Source: a virus
Reading direction: 5' to 3' (one strand)
Virus record (IMG/VR): IMGVR_UViG_3300042356_001651
Coordinates: 1-22,887 of that record
Length of the DNA: 22,887 nucleotides
Part shown: positions 14,226 to 20,214 of the stretch, in pieces
How positions within the stretch are numbered: the stretch's first letter is position 1
How the letters are laid out: each line of letters begins with the position of its first letter
Position numbers and translations under genes: made by a program
Notes under the pieces: generated by a model
Database searches by the model: none
Told to the model about the DNA's origin: nothing
The model's input: the letters and a program-made list of their open reading frames with translations, nothing else

Positions 14226-14492
14226 ATGGACTTAAAACTTCATTCAAACGACAAAATTAGATTAATAACTGGAAGTAGTAAAAATAACTTCATTGATTGC
14301 TCAGCAGAATATCAAGAGATGGCTTTAACTGTTTCTTTTTTATGCTCACAAACATATATGGAAATAAGAAGAAAAAACAATCAAGTAAAGACTTTTTATT
14401 TTGAAAGTAAAAGACATAAAAAAGAATTTGAGTTTGGATATTGGGAAGATGCAGAAGTTATTTTTGCGTTTAACGAGGTCGTTCACAAGTAA
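14226..14492 (+). CDS. Cassette C hypothetical protein
   Basis: 88 residues, starting MDLKLHSNDKIRLITGSSKN, with strand-rich stretches (ALTVSFLCSQTYMEI, KTFYFESKRHKKEFEF) and an acidic end. No signal peptide, span or catalytic motif. It is the only gene in cassette C and lies 18 bases after the left border. Its stop is followed 9 bases later by the next attC left end. Family unknown. Confidence 0.6.
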   Translation: MDLKLHSNDKIRLITGSSKNNFIDCSAEYQEMALTVSFLCSQTYMEIRRKNNQVKTFYFESKRHKKEFEFGYWEDAEVIFAFNEVVHK

Positions 14493-14500
14493 TTTTTATT

Positions 14501-14636
14501 GCTTATAACGTGCAGATGCTATACGAAGGCGGGAAATTAGATGCACACCCTGTCAGCCTTGCACAAATGACAAATAGATGCACAACTGTTCAATTGCGGA
14601 ACGCTGCCCCACTATTGGCAATATATTGTTGGCAGC
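14501..14636 (+). repeat. attC-like site 3
   Basis: Left end GCTTATAAC (14501-14509), matching cassette C; right end GTTGGCAGC (14628-14636), matching cassette D. Inner pairing is weaker than in sites 2, 5 and 6; CTGCC/GGCAG pairs locally near 14603-14635, and TAGATGCACA is directly repeated inside (near 14538 and 14576). It may be a fused or decayed pair of sites. Confidence 0.5.
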
Positions 14637-14651
14637 AGTTAAATTTAAATT

Positions 14652-14924
14652 ATGTTCAATTTATTCAAACAAAAAGAAGCTGTTTTATACAATGGCAAAA
14701 AAGTAAAGGAAGGTGATAAAATCTTTTTTATTAATTCCGATGGCGAAAGATTGGAAGATGTAATTAAAAGACGAACTCAAGATTATGAGTTGTCAAAACC
14801 CGCTGGGCACGAACCAAGATTTCAGAAACCACACGAAGATAAAGTTTTAAAAAAAGGGACTTTGTTTTTCTGGAATCCGTCATTTTTAATAACTGATTAT
14901 TTTACGGCAGATGTGGTCGATTAA
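14652..14924 (+). CDS. Cassette D hypothetical protein
   Basis: 90 residues, starting MFNLFKQKEAVLYNGKKVKE. The N-terminal part looks like a small beta barrel (AVLYNGKKVKEGDKIFFI), then a polar loop and a strand-rich end (TLFFWNPSFLITDYF). It fills cassette D, which is bounded by GTTGGCAGC and GCTGCCAAC, an exact inverted pair. No known function. Confidence 0.6.
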   Translation: MFNLFKQKEAVLYNGKKVKEGDKIFFINSDGERLEDVIKRRTQDYELSKPAGHEPRFQKPHEDKVLKKGTLFFWNPSFLITDYFTADVVD

Positions 14925-14926
14925 TT

Positions 14927-14955
14927 GCTGCCAACATAAATATAGACGCATTTAA
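14927..14955 (+). repeat. attC-like left half (site 4)
   Basis: GCTGCCAAC (14927-14935) is the matching end of cassette D, but no right arm follows. Instead the sequence reads ATAAATATAGACGCATTTAAAT and then the next gene. Nearly the same AATAGACGCA tract follows the last half site at 16530, suggesting a shared junction type. Confidence 0.45.
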
Positions 14956-14958
14956 ATA

Positions 14959-15171
14959 ATGAAAAGATGTTACCGATGCAAATTGCAATTACCTTTGTTT
15001 ATGTTTGGCAAGTCCAAACGTGCCAATTTAAGTTATGACAAAAAGCATTTAAGAACTTGCCGAGTGTGTACCTTTCGCATGGCTTCCGAGCCAGTTGTGC
15101 GTTTTAAAGAAGGTAAATACCATGTGGTTCAATTGACAATGATAGAACGGCTGAAAGAATTATTAAAATAA
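14959..15171 (+). CDS. Small YRCK-type zinc-finger protein
   Basis: 70 residues. CYRCK at residue 4-8 and CRVC near residue 35-38 give two C-x2-C knuckles; LPLFMFGKSKRANLSY lies between. Similar short proteins (MK-CYRCKLQLPLFMFGKS...) are known as hypothetical genes in Flavobacteria and their phages. It is the intact relative of the gene at 13342, and the pair flanks cassettes A-D. It follows a truncated attC and could be backbone sequence or part of cassette E. Confidence 0.65.
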   Translation: MKRCYRCKLQLPLFMFGKSKRANLSYDKKHLRTCRVCTFRMASEPVVRFKEGKYHVVQLTMIERLKELLK

Positions 15172-15270
15172 TGCTATTTAAGCCGTTTAAATTTTTTACC
15201 TTATAATAACACTAAAACTATATTTGCGTTTAACAGAAAGCCTAAAACAAGGCAAAAACAAGATGTATTT

Positions 15271-15471
15271 ATGAAAGCTAAACAAAAGCCATTGCCAAAA
15301 GTCCAATTTGGGGTTTATGATTCCAAACACGATGGACTAATAAAGGTAGATTTAGTTGATACCGAGACGTGCAGATTTACTTACCTAGAACGCAATAAGC
15401 CAAGCATAACCACCACCATAAAGCATTTGGAATTGATGGTTTGGTATGGCTCTTTTGTGTTAAAAAATTGA
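15271..15471 (+). CDS. Cassette E hypothetical protein
   Basis: 66 residues, starting MKAKQKPLPKVQFGVYDSKH and continuing with alternating strands (GLIKVDLVDTETCRFTYLER, then TTTIKHLELMVWYG). A compact beta fold is likely. It is followed 13 bases later by attC site 5. The 99 bases upstream hold only a short GCCT..AGGC hairpin near 15240. No known family. Confidence 0.55.
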   Translation: MKAKQKPLPKVQFGVYDSKHDGLIKVDLVDTETCRFTYLERNKPSITTTIKHLELMVWYGSFVLKN

Positions 15472-15484
15472 AAATGAAAATACA

Positions 15485-15584
15485 GCTTATAACGTATCGG
15501 GGCTTTGCGTAGTAGCCCTTAGTAGAAACTTAAAATTAACCACGACACTTGATGGGGCTATTACGCAAAACCCTTGTTATGTGC
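15485..15584 (+). repeat. attC-like site 5
   Basis: Left end GCTTATAAC, right end GTTATGTGC. Inner arms GGGGCTTTGCGTAGTAGCCC (near 15499-15518) and GGGCTATTACGCAAAACCC (near 15555-15573) pair almost completely, allowing G-T pairs. The outer ends belong to two different cassettes and do not match each other. This is one of the clearest sites. Confidence 0.7.
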
Positions 15585-15600
15585 CGTTAAATTTAGAAAG

Positions 15601-15801
15601 ATGATTGACTTTACAAAAGAACTGGATAGATTTTCAAACAAAAGTATTTCGTTTGAAATCAATTCCAAAACAAATGAACTTGAAATTGATAGTGAGGAAT
15701 ACACAAAAAATGGACTAAGTGTAGATAGACATACTTTTAATTTGTCAAAAGACGAAGCAAAAAAGATAGTCGAATACTTGTCTGAGTGGGTGTCTGCTTA
15801 A
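15601..15801 (+). CDS. Cassette F hypothetical protein
   Basis: 66 residues, starting MIDFTKELDRFSNKSISFEI. Strand-rich centre with many asparagine and glutamate residues, and a C-terminal helix (SKDEAKKIVEYLSEWVSA). It fills cassette F, bounded by GTTATGTGC and GCACATAAC, an exact inverted pair. Start at ATG 15601 rather than an in-frame TTG at 15574, which lies inside the attC. Unknown function. Confidence 0.6.
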   Translation: MIDFTKELDRFSNKSISFEINSKTNELEIDSEEYTKNGLSVDRHTFNLSKDEAKKIVEYLSEWVSA

Positions 15802-15803
15802 TG

Positions 15804-15888
15804 GCACATAACGTTTGTGGCTTTGCGTTCGTTAGCGAAGCAAAGCCTTGTGTGGTCGGGCTAATGACCACAAACCGCTGTTATGTGC
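15804..15888 (+). repeat. attC-like site 6
   Basis: GCACATAACG...CGCTGTTATGTGC with inner arms TTTGTGG/CCACAAA and a further GGCTTTGC/GCAAAGCC stem around GTTCGTTAGCGAA. Here the outer ends do match each other, since cassettes F and G share the same end sequence. The stop of the previous gene is two bases away. Confidence 0.7.
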
Positions 15889-15927
15889 TAAGCGGTTTAT
15901 CAGCACTAAATTTAATTTAAAAAAGAA

Positions 15928-16071
15928 ATGGAAGCACTAAAAGAAATGTTAACTGAGTTTATTGATTGGGCAAGAGATTGCGGTGAAGATGCGTGGTATA
16001 TATTTGAAAATACCGATGAATCAATCGAACGATTTTTTAAAGAAACTCAGTCGGACGAAGACGAGGAGTAG
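15928..16071 (+). CDS. Cassette G small acidic protein
   Basis: 47 residues (MEALKEMLTEFIDWARDCGE, then AWYIFENTDESIERFFKETQ, ending SDEDEE). Strongly acidic and probably all-helical. It ends in TAG, the only TAG stop among the genes annotated here, consistent with a foreign origin. It follows an A-rich leader (AAAAAAGAAATG). Family unknown. Confidence 0.55.
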   Translation: MEALKEMLTEFIDWARDCGEDAWYIFENTDESIERFFKETQSDEDEE

Positions 16072-16075
16072 CCTT

Positions 16076-16211
16076 GCCACTAACGGTTCACGGCTTGCCG
16101 TCAGGGCGGGTATTGAACCACAAAACTTGAATAGAATTACTAACTTTTAAATAACAACAAAATGTCAAACGAAGAACTGAACCCCGCCTTGCGGCAAACC
16201 GATGTTAGGCG
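16076..16211 (+). repeat. attC-like site 7
   Basis: Left end GCCACTAAC, right end GTTAGGCG (16204-16211). Inner arms GGCTTGCCGTCAGGGCGGG (near 16094-16112) and CCCCGCCTTGCGGCAAACC (near 16183-16201) pair well with one small bulge. The left end resembles but does not exactly match the start of cassette G. Confidence 0.6.
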
Positions 16212-16536
16212 TTGTTTTACTTTTTTCAAGTCAGACGAATACCCTAACGGTGCGATTAAAATAACAAAAGAAGATGCTTTAAAATTGCAAGAAATTGGAT
16301 GGTCGGTAAACTTCCATACAGATTATTATTTGAACTTTATTGGATGTAATTTCAATGGGTTAGAAATATTTTTTTGTAATTGGATGAGTAATTTAGATGC
16401 TGTAATAAGCACACCTGAAGTTGGATATTATTCTGATTCTTGGGGTGAAACTGTAAAGTTCAAAAGTCAAGAATGTCTTGATGCTTTTGTAGATACTATT
16501 TCTAACTTGGTGTGGTTGTCAAAAAATAACGCCTAA
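16162..16536 (+). CDS. Cassette H hypothetical protein, starts in attC
   Basis: 124 residues. The first 14 codons (MSNEELNPALRQTD) are the right arm of attC site 7; the rest (FFKSDEYPNGAIKITKEDAL, then GWSVNFHTDYYLNFIGC...) lies in cassette H. No in-frame ATG follows before about residue 75, so either translation starts in the site or a non-ATG codon near 16210 is used. Strand-rich, with no catalytic motif. Its stop overlaps the closing end CGCCTAAC. Confidence 0.55.
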   Translation: MSNEELNPALRQTDVRRCFTFFKSDEYPNGAIKITKEDALKLQEIGWSVNFHTDYYLNFIGCNFNGLEIFFCNWMSNLDAVISTPEVGYYSDSWGETVKFKSQECLDAFVDTISNLVWLSKNNA

Positions 16537-16560
16537 CTCACAAATAGACGCAACAATTAA
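16530..16560 (+). repeat. attC-like left half (site 8), right border of array
   Basis: CGCCTAAC (16530-16537) closes cassette H, but no right arm follows. The next bases TCACAAATAGACGCAACAAT resemble those after site 4, and then the phage backbone gene at 16574 begins. This is taken as the right border of the cassette array. Confidence 0.5.
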
Positions 16561-16573
16561 ATTTAAAATCAAA

Positions 16574-16762
16574 ATGAAAGATAAAACAGTCGAAAAAGTA
16601 ATTAACCGATTTTTGGAAAGGTCGGAACTTGGAATTAAAAAATATGGTACAACTCTTGACAAAAATAACTTACCTTTGTCAGAGTGGTTAAAACACAGTA
16701 TTGAAGAAAAGATGGACGACATCTTATATATGCAAAGAATAATTGATGAATTAGATAAATAA
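16574..16762 (+). CDS. Small MazG-like protein
   Basis: 62 residues. RFLERSELGIKKYGTTL near residue 12, then WLKHSIEEKMDDILYMQRII, recall short phage proteins related to all-alpha NTP pyrophosphatases (the E-E-x-x-D-D pattern may bind Mg2+). It is shorter than full MazG domains, so it could be a subunit or a degenerate copy. The return to AT-rich codon use marks re-entry into the backbone. A larger pyrophosphatase is two genes downstream. Confidence 0.55.
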   Translation: MKDKTVEKVINRFLERSELGIKKYGTTLDKNNLPLSEWLKHSIEEKMDDILYMQRIIDELDK

Positions 16763-16768
16763 AAGATT

Positions 16769-17137
16769 ATGGAAAGTAAAGTACTTTTATGGTTAGATGA
16801 TCAAAGGGATCCTTTTGAAGAAAAGAAATGGTTAATATTTTCTCCTATACCTTTAGAAGAATTAGCAGAAATAGTTTGGGTTAAAAATTATAATGAATTT
16901 AGAAATCATATAGAAGAGTATGGAGTTCCTGATGGAGTTTGTTTTGACCATGATTTGGGGGATGAAAACAATACACAAGAATTAACAGGGTATGATTGTG
17001 CTAAATTTCTTTGTGCGTACTGTGAAAAACATGGAGTACCGTTACCTGTATGGAATTGTCAATCTGTTAATCCTATTGGAAAAGAAAACATTAATACACT
17101 TTTAAAATCTTTTTTAAAATATTACAACGAATTTTAA
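16769..17137 (+). CDS. cREC-type receiver-domain protein
   Basis: 122 residues. LLWLDDQRDPF at the start, CFDHDLGDENN near residue 58, TGYDCAKFL near 74 and WNCQSVNPIGKENINTLL near the end reproduce the cyclic-phosphate processing receiver (cREC) domain: a receiver-like fold with acidic residues and a C-terminal S-x-N-P-x-G-x-x-N motif. Such domains were proposed from comparative genomics to handle cyclic phosphates of nucleotide or RNA ends. Here it is cotranscribed with a pyrophosphatase. No sensor or output domain is attached. Confidence 0.7.
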   Translation: MESKVLLWLDDQRDPFEEKKWLIFSPIPLEELAEIVWVKNYNEFRNHIEEYGVPDGVCFDHDLGDENNTQELTGYDCAKFLCAYCEKHGVPLPVWNCQSVNPIGKENINTLLKSFLKYYNEF

Positions 17138-17138
17138 A

Positions 17139-17696
17139 ATGTTAGAATCAGTAGTAGAATTTCAAAAAGCAGCTGGTCAAACTGTTGCTTATAGTACAGA
17201 TAATCATGTTCCTTTAGTAAAAGATAGAATATTAAGACTTAGATTAATATTTGAAGAGCTTAGTGAATTAGCAGAAGCTTATGGGTTAAAAGGTACATTT
17301 GCTGAAATGTGTTACAAACATTCTAAAAATTTAATAACTATGAAAATGGGTGGAGCTACTTTTCCTCATGATACTTTAGAATTTAATAAAATAGAATCTT
17401 TAGATGCTTTGTGTGATTTATCAGTTGTAGTAAATGGTGGATATTGTGTATCAGGTTTTACTGATATTGCTAAAGAAGCGTATGAAGAAACTATGGATTC
17501 CAACATGTCTAAATTTTGTTATTCTTTAGACGAAGCGTTAGCTACAATAGCTAATAAAGAAGACTGGACTTATAGAGTTACTGAAATAGGTAATAAAATA
17601 ATTTATGTATTTTTAAGAAAAGAAGATGGTAAAATAATGAAAGGAGCTTCTTTTTATAAACCTAATTATAATAAGTTCTTTAAACCCAATGAGTGA
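17139..17696 (+). CDS. MazG/PRA-PH-like NTP pyrophosphohydrolase
   Basis: 185 residues. RLIFEELSELAEAYGL near residue 35 contains the E-E-x-x-E metal-binding pattern, LDALCDLSVVVNGGY supplies the second acidic pair, and EETMDSNMSKFC is the conserved closing motif of phage phosphoribosyl-ATP-pyrophosphohydrolase-like proteins. It would hydrolyse a nucleoside triphosphate, probably non-canonical, or alarmone. It starts two bases after the cREC gene and overlaps the next gene by 8 bases, so they share a transcript. Confidence 0.8.
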   Translation: MLESVVEFQKAAGQTVAYSTDNHVPLVKDRILRLRLIFEELSELAEAYGLKGTFAEMCYKHSKNLITMKMGGATFPHDTLEFNKIESLDALCDLSVVVNGGYCVSGFTDIAKEAYEETMDSNMSKFCYSLDEALATIANKEDWTYRVTEIGNKIIYVFLRKEDGKIMKGASFYKPNYNKFFKPNE

Positions 17697-17985
17697 TAGA
17701 AAAATTGAAATCAAAGCGTTAGCTGCTCAAGCATGTATTCATACTGCTGCTTGTTTAATTGAAGAAGTTTTAGAAGCAAAAGGAATTGTTTTTAAAAATC
17801 TAAAAACTCCTCCTTCTAAATTACTAAAAGATTTATTATCCGCTAGGAGTAAAATGAATGATTGTTGTGATAGAATAATGCCTGATTTTAATGCTCAGCA
17901 AACAGATTTTATTAATCAAGTAAGCTACATTATTGAAGATGTAATTACAGAAGTTTATGACAAAAATTATTCAATTAAGCAATAA
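17689..17985 (+). CDS. Helical hypothetical protein
   Basis: 98 residues, almost all helical: KIEIKALAAQACIHTAACLI, EEVLEAKGIVFKNL, LLKDLLSARSKMNDCCDRI. Four cysteines are spread through the chain without a paired zinc motif. It overlaps both neighbours (8 and 29 bases). Unknown function; the context suggests a nucleotide-metabolism or replication accessory factor. Confidence 0.65.
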   Translation: MSDRKIEIKALAAQACIHTAACLIEEVLEAKGIVFKNLKTPPSKLLKDLLSARSKMNDCCDRIMPDFNAQQTDFINQVSYIIEDVITEVYDKNYSIKQ

Positions 17986-18310
17986 ATTAAAAACTATTTT
18001 AAAAGACAAGTTTAATACTCAAAGTAAAGTTTTAATTACAAATCCCTTTTTCAAGTTAAACAGTATCGGATTAAGAAAAGATGAATTAGAAACAGGTGTT
18101 TATTTATTTTTAATAGGTAGAGAAGATAAACCGTTGTTTGATGCTAATGTCTATTATTTTCCTCCTACTAATAATTTTGAAAAGATTTCTAGTTTATATA
18201 ATGTGCAGTATGATAAATACATGTTCCCTTTATGGAAATTAGGGGATTATACAGCTATTATTAACTTAAAGTATTACGAAAATAGTTTTAAAGATAAGAT
18301 AACTATGTAA
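17957..18310 (+). CDS. Hypothetical protein
   Basis: 117 residues, starting MTKIIQLSNKLKTILKDKFN, with strand-forming stretches (VYLFLIGREDKPLFDANVYY, YTAIINLKYYENSF). Mixed alpha/beta. It overlaps the preceding gene by 29 bases in another frame; ATG 17957 is the first start with a usable leader, although a later internal start is possible. It stops one base before the next ATG. Family not recognised. Confidence 0.6.
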   Translation: MTKIIQLSNKLKTILKDKFNTQSKVLITNPFFKLNSIGLRKDELETGVYLFLIGREDKPLFDANVYYFPPTNNFEKISSLYNVQYDKYMFPLWKLGDYTAIINLKYYENSFKDKITM

Positions 18311-18311
18311 A

Positions 18312-18908
18312 ATGGAAAATAAAATAATTATTGATTTAGAAGAAATCATTGATCTAGGAATCACAACAGAACAATATTATTTATTGTGCTTGTTGTCATT
18401 GAAAAAAGTAGATTTAATGGTTAAATATGTTGGAAAGTACGGTTCTTTTAAAAAGACTGATTTAGAAGCTTTAAAAAATGAAGATCTAATTGAGTATGAT
18501 AATTTTACTGGTAATATTTCTGATATAACAGTAACAGATAGAGGTAATCGTTTTGTTCATTCTATGCAAATTGAAAATCAAATTCAAAAAGCAGATATGA
18601 ATGAACAACAATTCAATCAATTGTTGGAACTATATCCTAAGAAAACTCCAAGAGGTAGAGCTTTACAAGCAGGGTATAGAGTAAACAAAGAGAAATGGAT
18701 GAAAATGTATTTTACCAATTTAAAAAAAAGTAATTGCACTCATCAGCAAGTTTTAGAAGCTGTAAACAATGAGGTTAGAAGTAGGACTATTAGCAATACA
18801 TTAGAGTATTTATCTATGCTACCTACTTATATTAACCAAGGTAAATGGGATAGTTATATCAATACTTCAGTTATTAATCCTGCACAATATGGAGAAGACT
18901 TTAAATAA
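18312..18908 (+). CDS. Putative replication initiator or helicase loader
   Basis: 198 residues. The N-terminal half (ITTEQYYLLCLLSLKKVDLM, then LEALKNEDLIEYDNFTGNIS) reads as a winged helix. The C-terminal half (LYPKKTPRGRALQAGYRVNK, then LEYLSMLPTYINQGKWDSYI) resembles the DnaD/replication-O-like segment ending in a Y-I-N-Q-x-x-W motif. It overlaps the DnaB-like helicase by 20 bases, which is where a helicase loader would be expected. No Walker motif is present, so it would not be an AAA+ loader. Function inferred from build and context. Confidence 0.6.
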   Translation: MENKIIIDLEEIIDLGITTEQYYLLCLLSLKKVDLMVKYVGKYGSFKKTDLEALKNEDLIEYDNFTGNISDITVTDRGNRFVHSMQIENQIQKADMNEQQFNQLLELYPKKTPRGRALQAGYRVNKEKWMKMYFTNLKKSNCTHQQVLEAVNNEVRSRTISNTLEYLSMLPTYINQGKWDSYINTSVINPAQYGEDFK

Positions 18909-19851
18909 TTTGGGTCTTGTACACATACGAGATGCTACAAAAGATGCTCTCCAAGAAATAAAAGATAGAAAAGAGGATAGAATACGTCCTTTAAAAACAA
19001 GGTGGGAAAAGTTTAATGATTTAATTGGTGGTGGAATAGAGTTTAATAACTTGATTACTATCGCAGGAATTTCAGGTGCAGGTAAATCTTCTATTGCAAA
19101 TGAATTAGAAACTGCTTTATTCGATTATAATCCTAATGAAAATTTTGTAGTCCTTAGCTGGAATTATGAAATGACAAATAAAGCTCAGGTTATAAGAAAA
19201 TTAAGCTATAAAACTAATTTAACTGTTAATGAAATAAAGTCTGGTAAAATTAAAATTACAGATAGTCAATATGACACATTAGCAGAAAAAGCAAAAGATA
19301 TAGAAAAGTATAGGATTTATTATGCTGAAAATACTAGAACTCCTGAAGAAATGTGTCAAATGGTTAGAATATTTCATGAGGAGTGTAAGAAAGAATATGG
19401 TAAAGATTGTGGGTTAATTTGTTTTTTAGATCATACTCGTTTGACTAAGAAAAAAGGAAACGAACAAGATACTATCAATAGTTTACAAGAAATGTTTATT
19501 GAGCTGAAAAAAGAAGATAGAAGAACATTTGTGCAGCTTAGTCAATTAAACAGAAGTATTGAATCTGTAGATAGGGTAGCTAATCCTTTAATGCATTTTC
19601 CTCAAAGATCTGATATATTTCTAGCAGATTCCATTTATCAATGTTCTGATTTAGTAATCTGTGCTCATAGACCAGAACTTCTTAATTTACAATATTATAG
19701 TTTAAATAATTATGCTGTAAAGAATAAAGTTTATGTTCATGGATTAAAAGTTAGAGAGGGAGAACCAGCTCCTATTAGATTTGTTAATAATCTAAAGTAT
19801 AACAGGATTGATGAAGATCCTGTTCTTCCAAAAATCAACGAGATAAATTAA
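18889..19851 (+). CDS. dnaB: DnaB-like replicative helicase
   Basis: 320 residues. Walker A GISGAGKS (residues 60-67), motif LSWNYEMTNKAQVIRKLS, Walker B ICFLDH (Asp181), sensor QLSQLNR (216-222) and a basic C-terminal stretch mark a RecA-fold SF4 helicase like the DnaB C-terminal domain. The long N-terminal DnaB domain is missing; only about 35 residues precede the core, as in other compact phage helicases. It would form a hexameric ring at the fork together with the primase at the end of the window. Confidence 0.88.
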   Translation: MEKTLNNLGLVHIRDATKDALQEIKDRKEDRIRPLKTRWEKFNDLIGGGIEFNNLITIAGISGAGKSSIANELETALFDYNPNENFVVLSWNYEMTNKAQVIRKLSYKTNLTVNEIKSGKIKITDSQYDTLAEKAKDIEKYRIYYAENTRTPEEMCQMVRIFHEECKKEYGKDCGLICFLDHTRLTKKKGNEQDTINSLQEMFIELKKEDRRTFVQLSQLNRSIESVDRVANPLMHFPQRSDIFLADSIYQCSDLVICAHRPELLNLQYYSLNNYAVKNKVYVHGLKVREGEPAPIRFVNNLKYNRIDEDPVLPKINEIN

Positions 19852-19855
19852 ATTT

Positions 19856-20209
19856 ATGAGTAAAGTAGCTTTAACAGAAGATCATCGTTTTAAGTTGGTC
19901 GAGATGACAAGATTTGTGATGTATCAATATGATATAAGTATAGATGATGACACTTCTCCCTTTATCTATTACGAACACAAAACAGATACAGATAAGAAAG
20001 GTAAAATATATTGGTTAGAACATATAGTTTACCACATTGCAAAAAAGATATTAAATAGAGATGATAACGCAATAATGTTATTTAAAAATTGCTGTTTAAC
20101 AAACATTATGCCTAGTAATTCACCGCATCATCCTATCATATATCTGTACGAGAGATATAAAAGAAATAAAGAAGCAAGAGAAAAACAATTACAATTACCT
20201 TTAAATTAA
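19856..20209 (+). CDS. Hypothetical replication-operon protein
   Basis: 117 residues, largely helical, starting MSKVALTEDHRFKLVEMTRF, with a central WLEHIVYHIAKKILNRDDNA and a basic tail ending EKQLQLPLN. The tail resembles a short linear binding peptide (Q-L-x-L-P-L-x), reminiscent of sliding-clamp or beta-clamp binding motifs (QLxLPL or similar). That is a weak analogy. It lies five bases after the helicase and five before the Sak4-like gene. Confidence 0.6.
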   Translation: MSKVALTEDHRFKLVEMTRFVMYQYDISIDDDTSPFIYYEHKTDTDKKGKIYWLEHIVYHIAKKILNRDDNAIMLFKNCCLTNIMPSNSPHHPIIYLYERYKRNKEAREKQLQLPLN

Positions 20210-20214
20210 TAAAG

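Larger units (their letters stand above)
13577..16537 (+). mobile_element. Integron-like gene cassette array without integrase
   Basis: Eight candidate cassettes follow one another, each ending in an attC-like imperfect inverted repeat. In six, the first 8-9 bases are an exact reverse complement of the last 8-9: A GTTATAAGC 13577 / GCTTATAAC 13821; B GTTAGCGGT 14009 / ACCGCTAAC 14109; C 14200 / 14501; D GTTGGCAGC 14628 / GCTGCCAAC 14927; F GTTATGTGC 15576 / GCACATAAC 15804; H GTTAGGCG 16204 / CGCCTAAC 16530. E lacks its left end and G matches imperfectly. All cassette genes point the same way, toward their repeat. Composition is visibly GC-richer than the backbone. No tyrosine recombinase is present in the window. 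Confidence 0.7.

Noticed and set aside
14510-14716. Open frame of 68 codons after cassette C
   Set aside because: It lies across attC site 3, has a start inside the repeat and overlaps the better-supported cassette D gene in another frame.
15962-16150. Open frame of 62 codons in cassette G
   Set aside because: It begins inside the coherent acidic 47-residue gene at 15928 in another frame and runs into attC site 7; composition is not protein-like.
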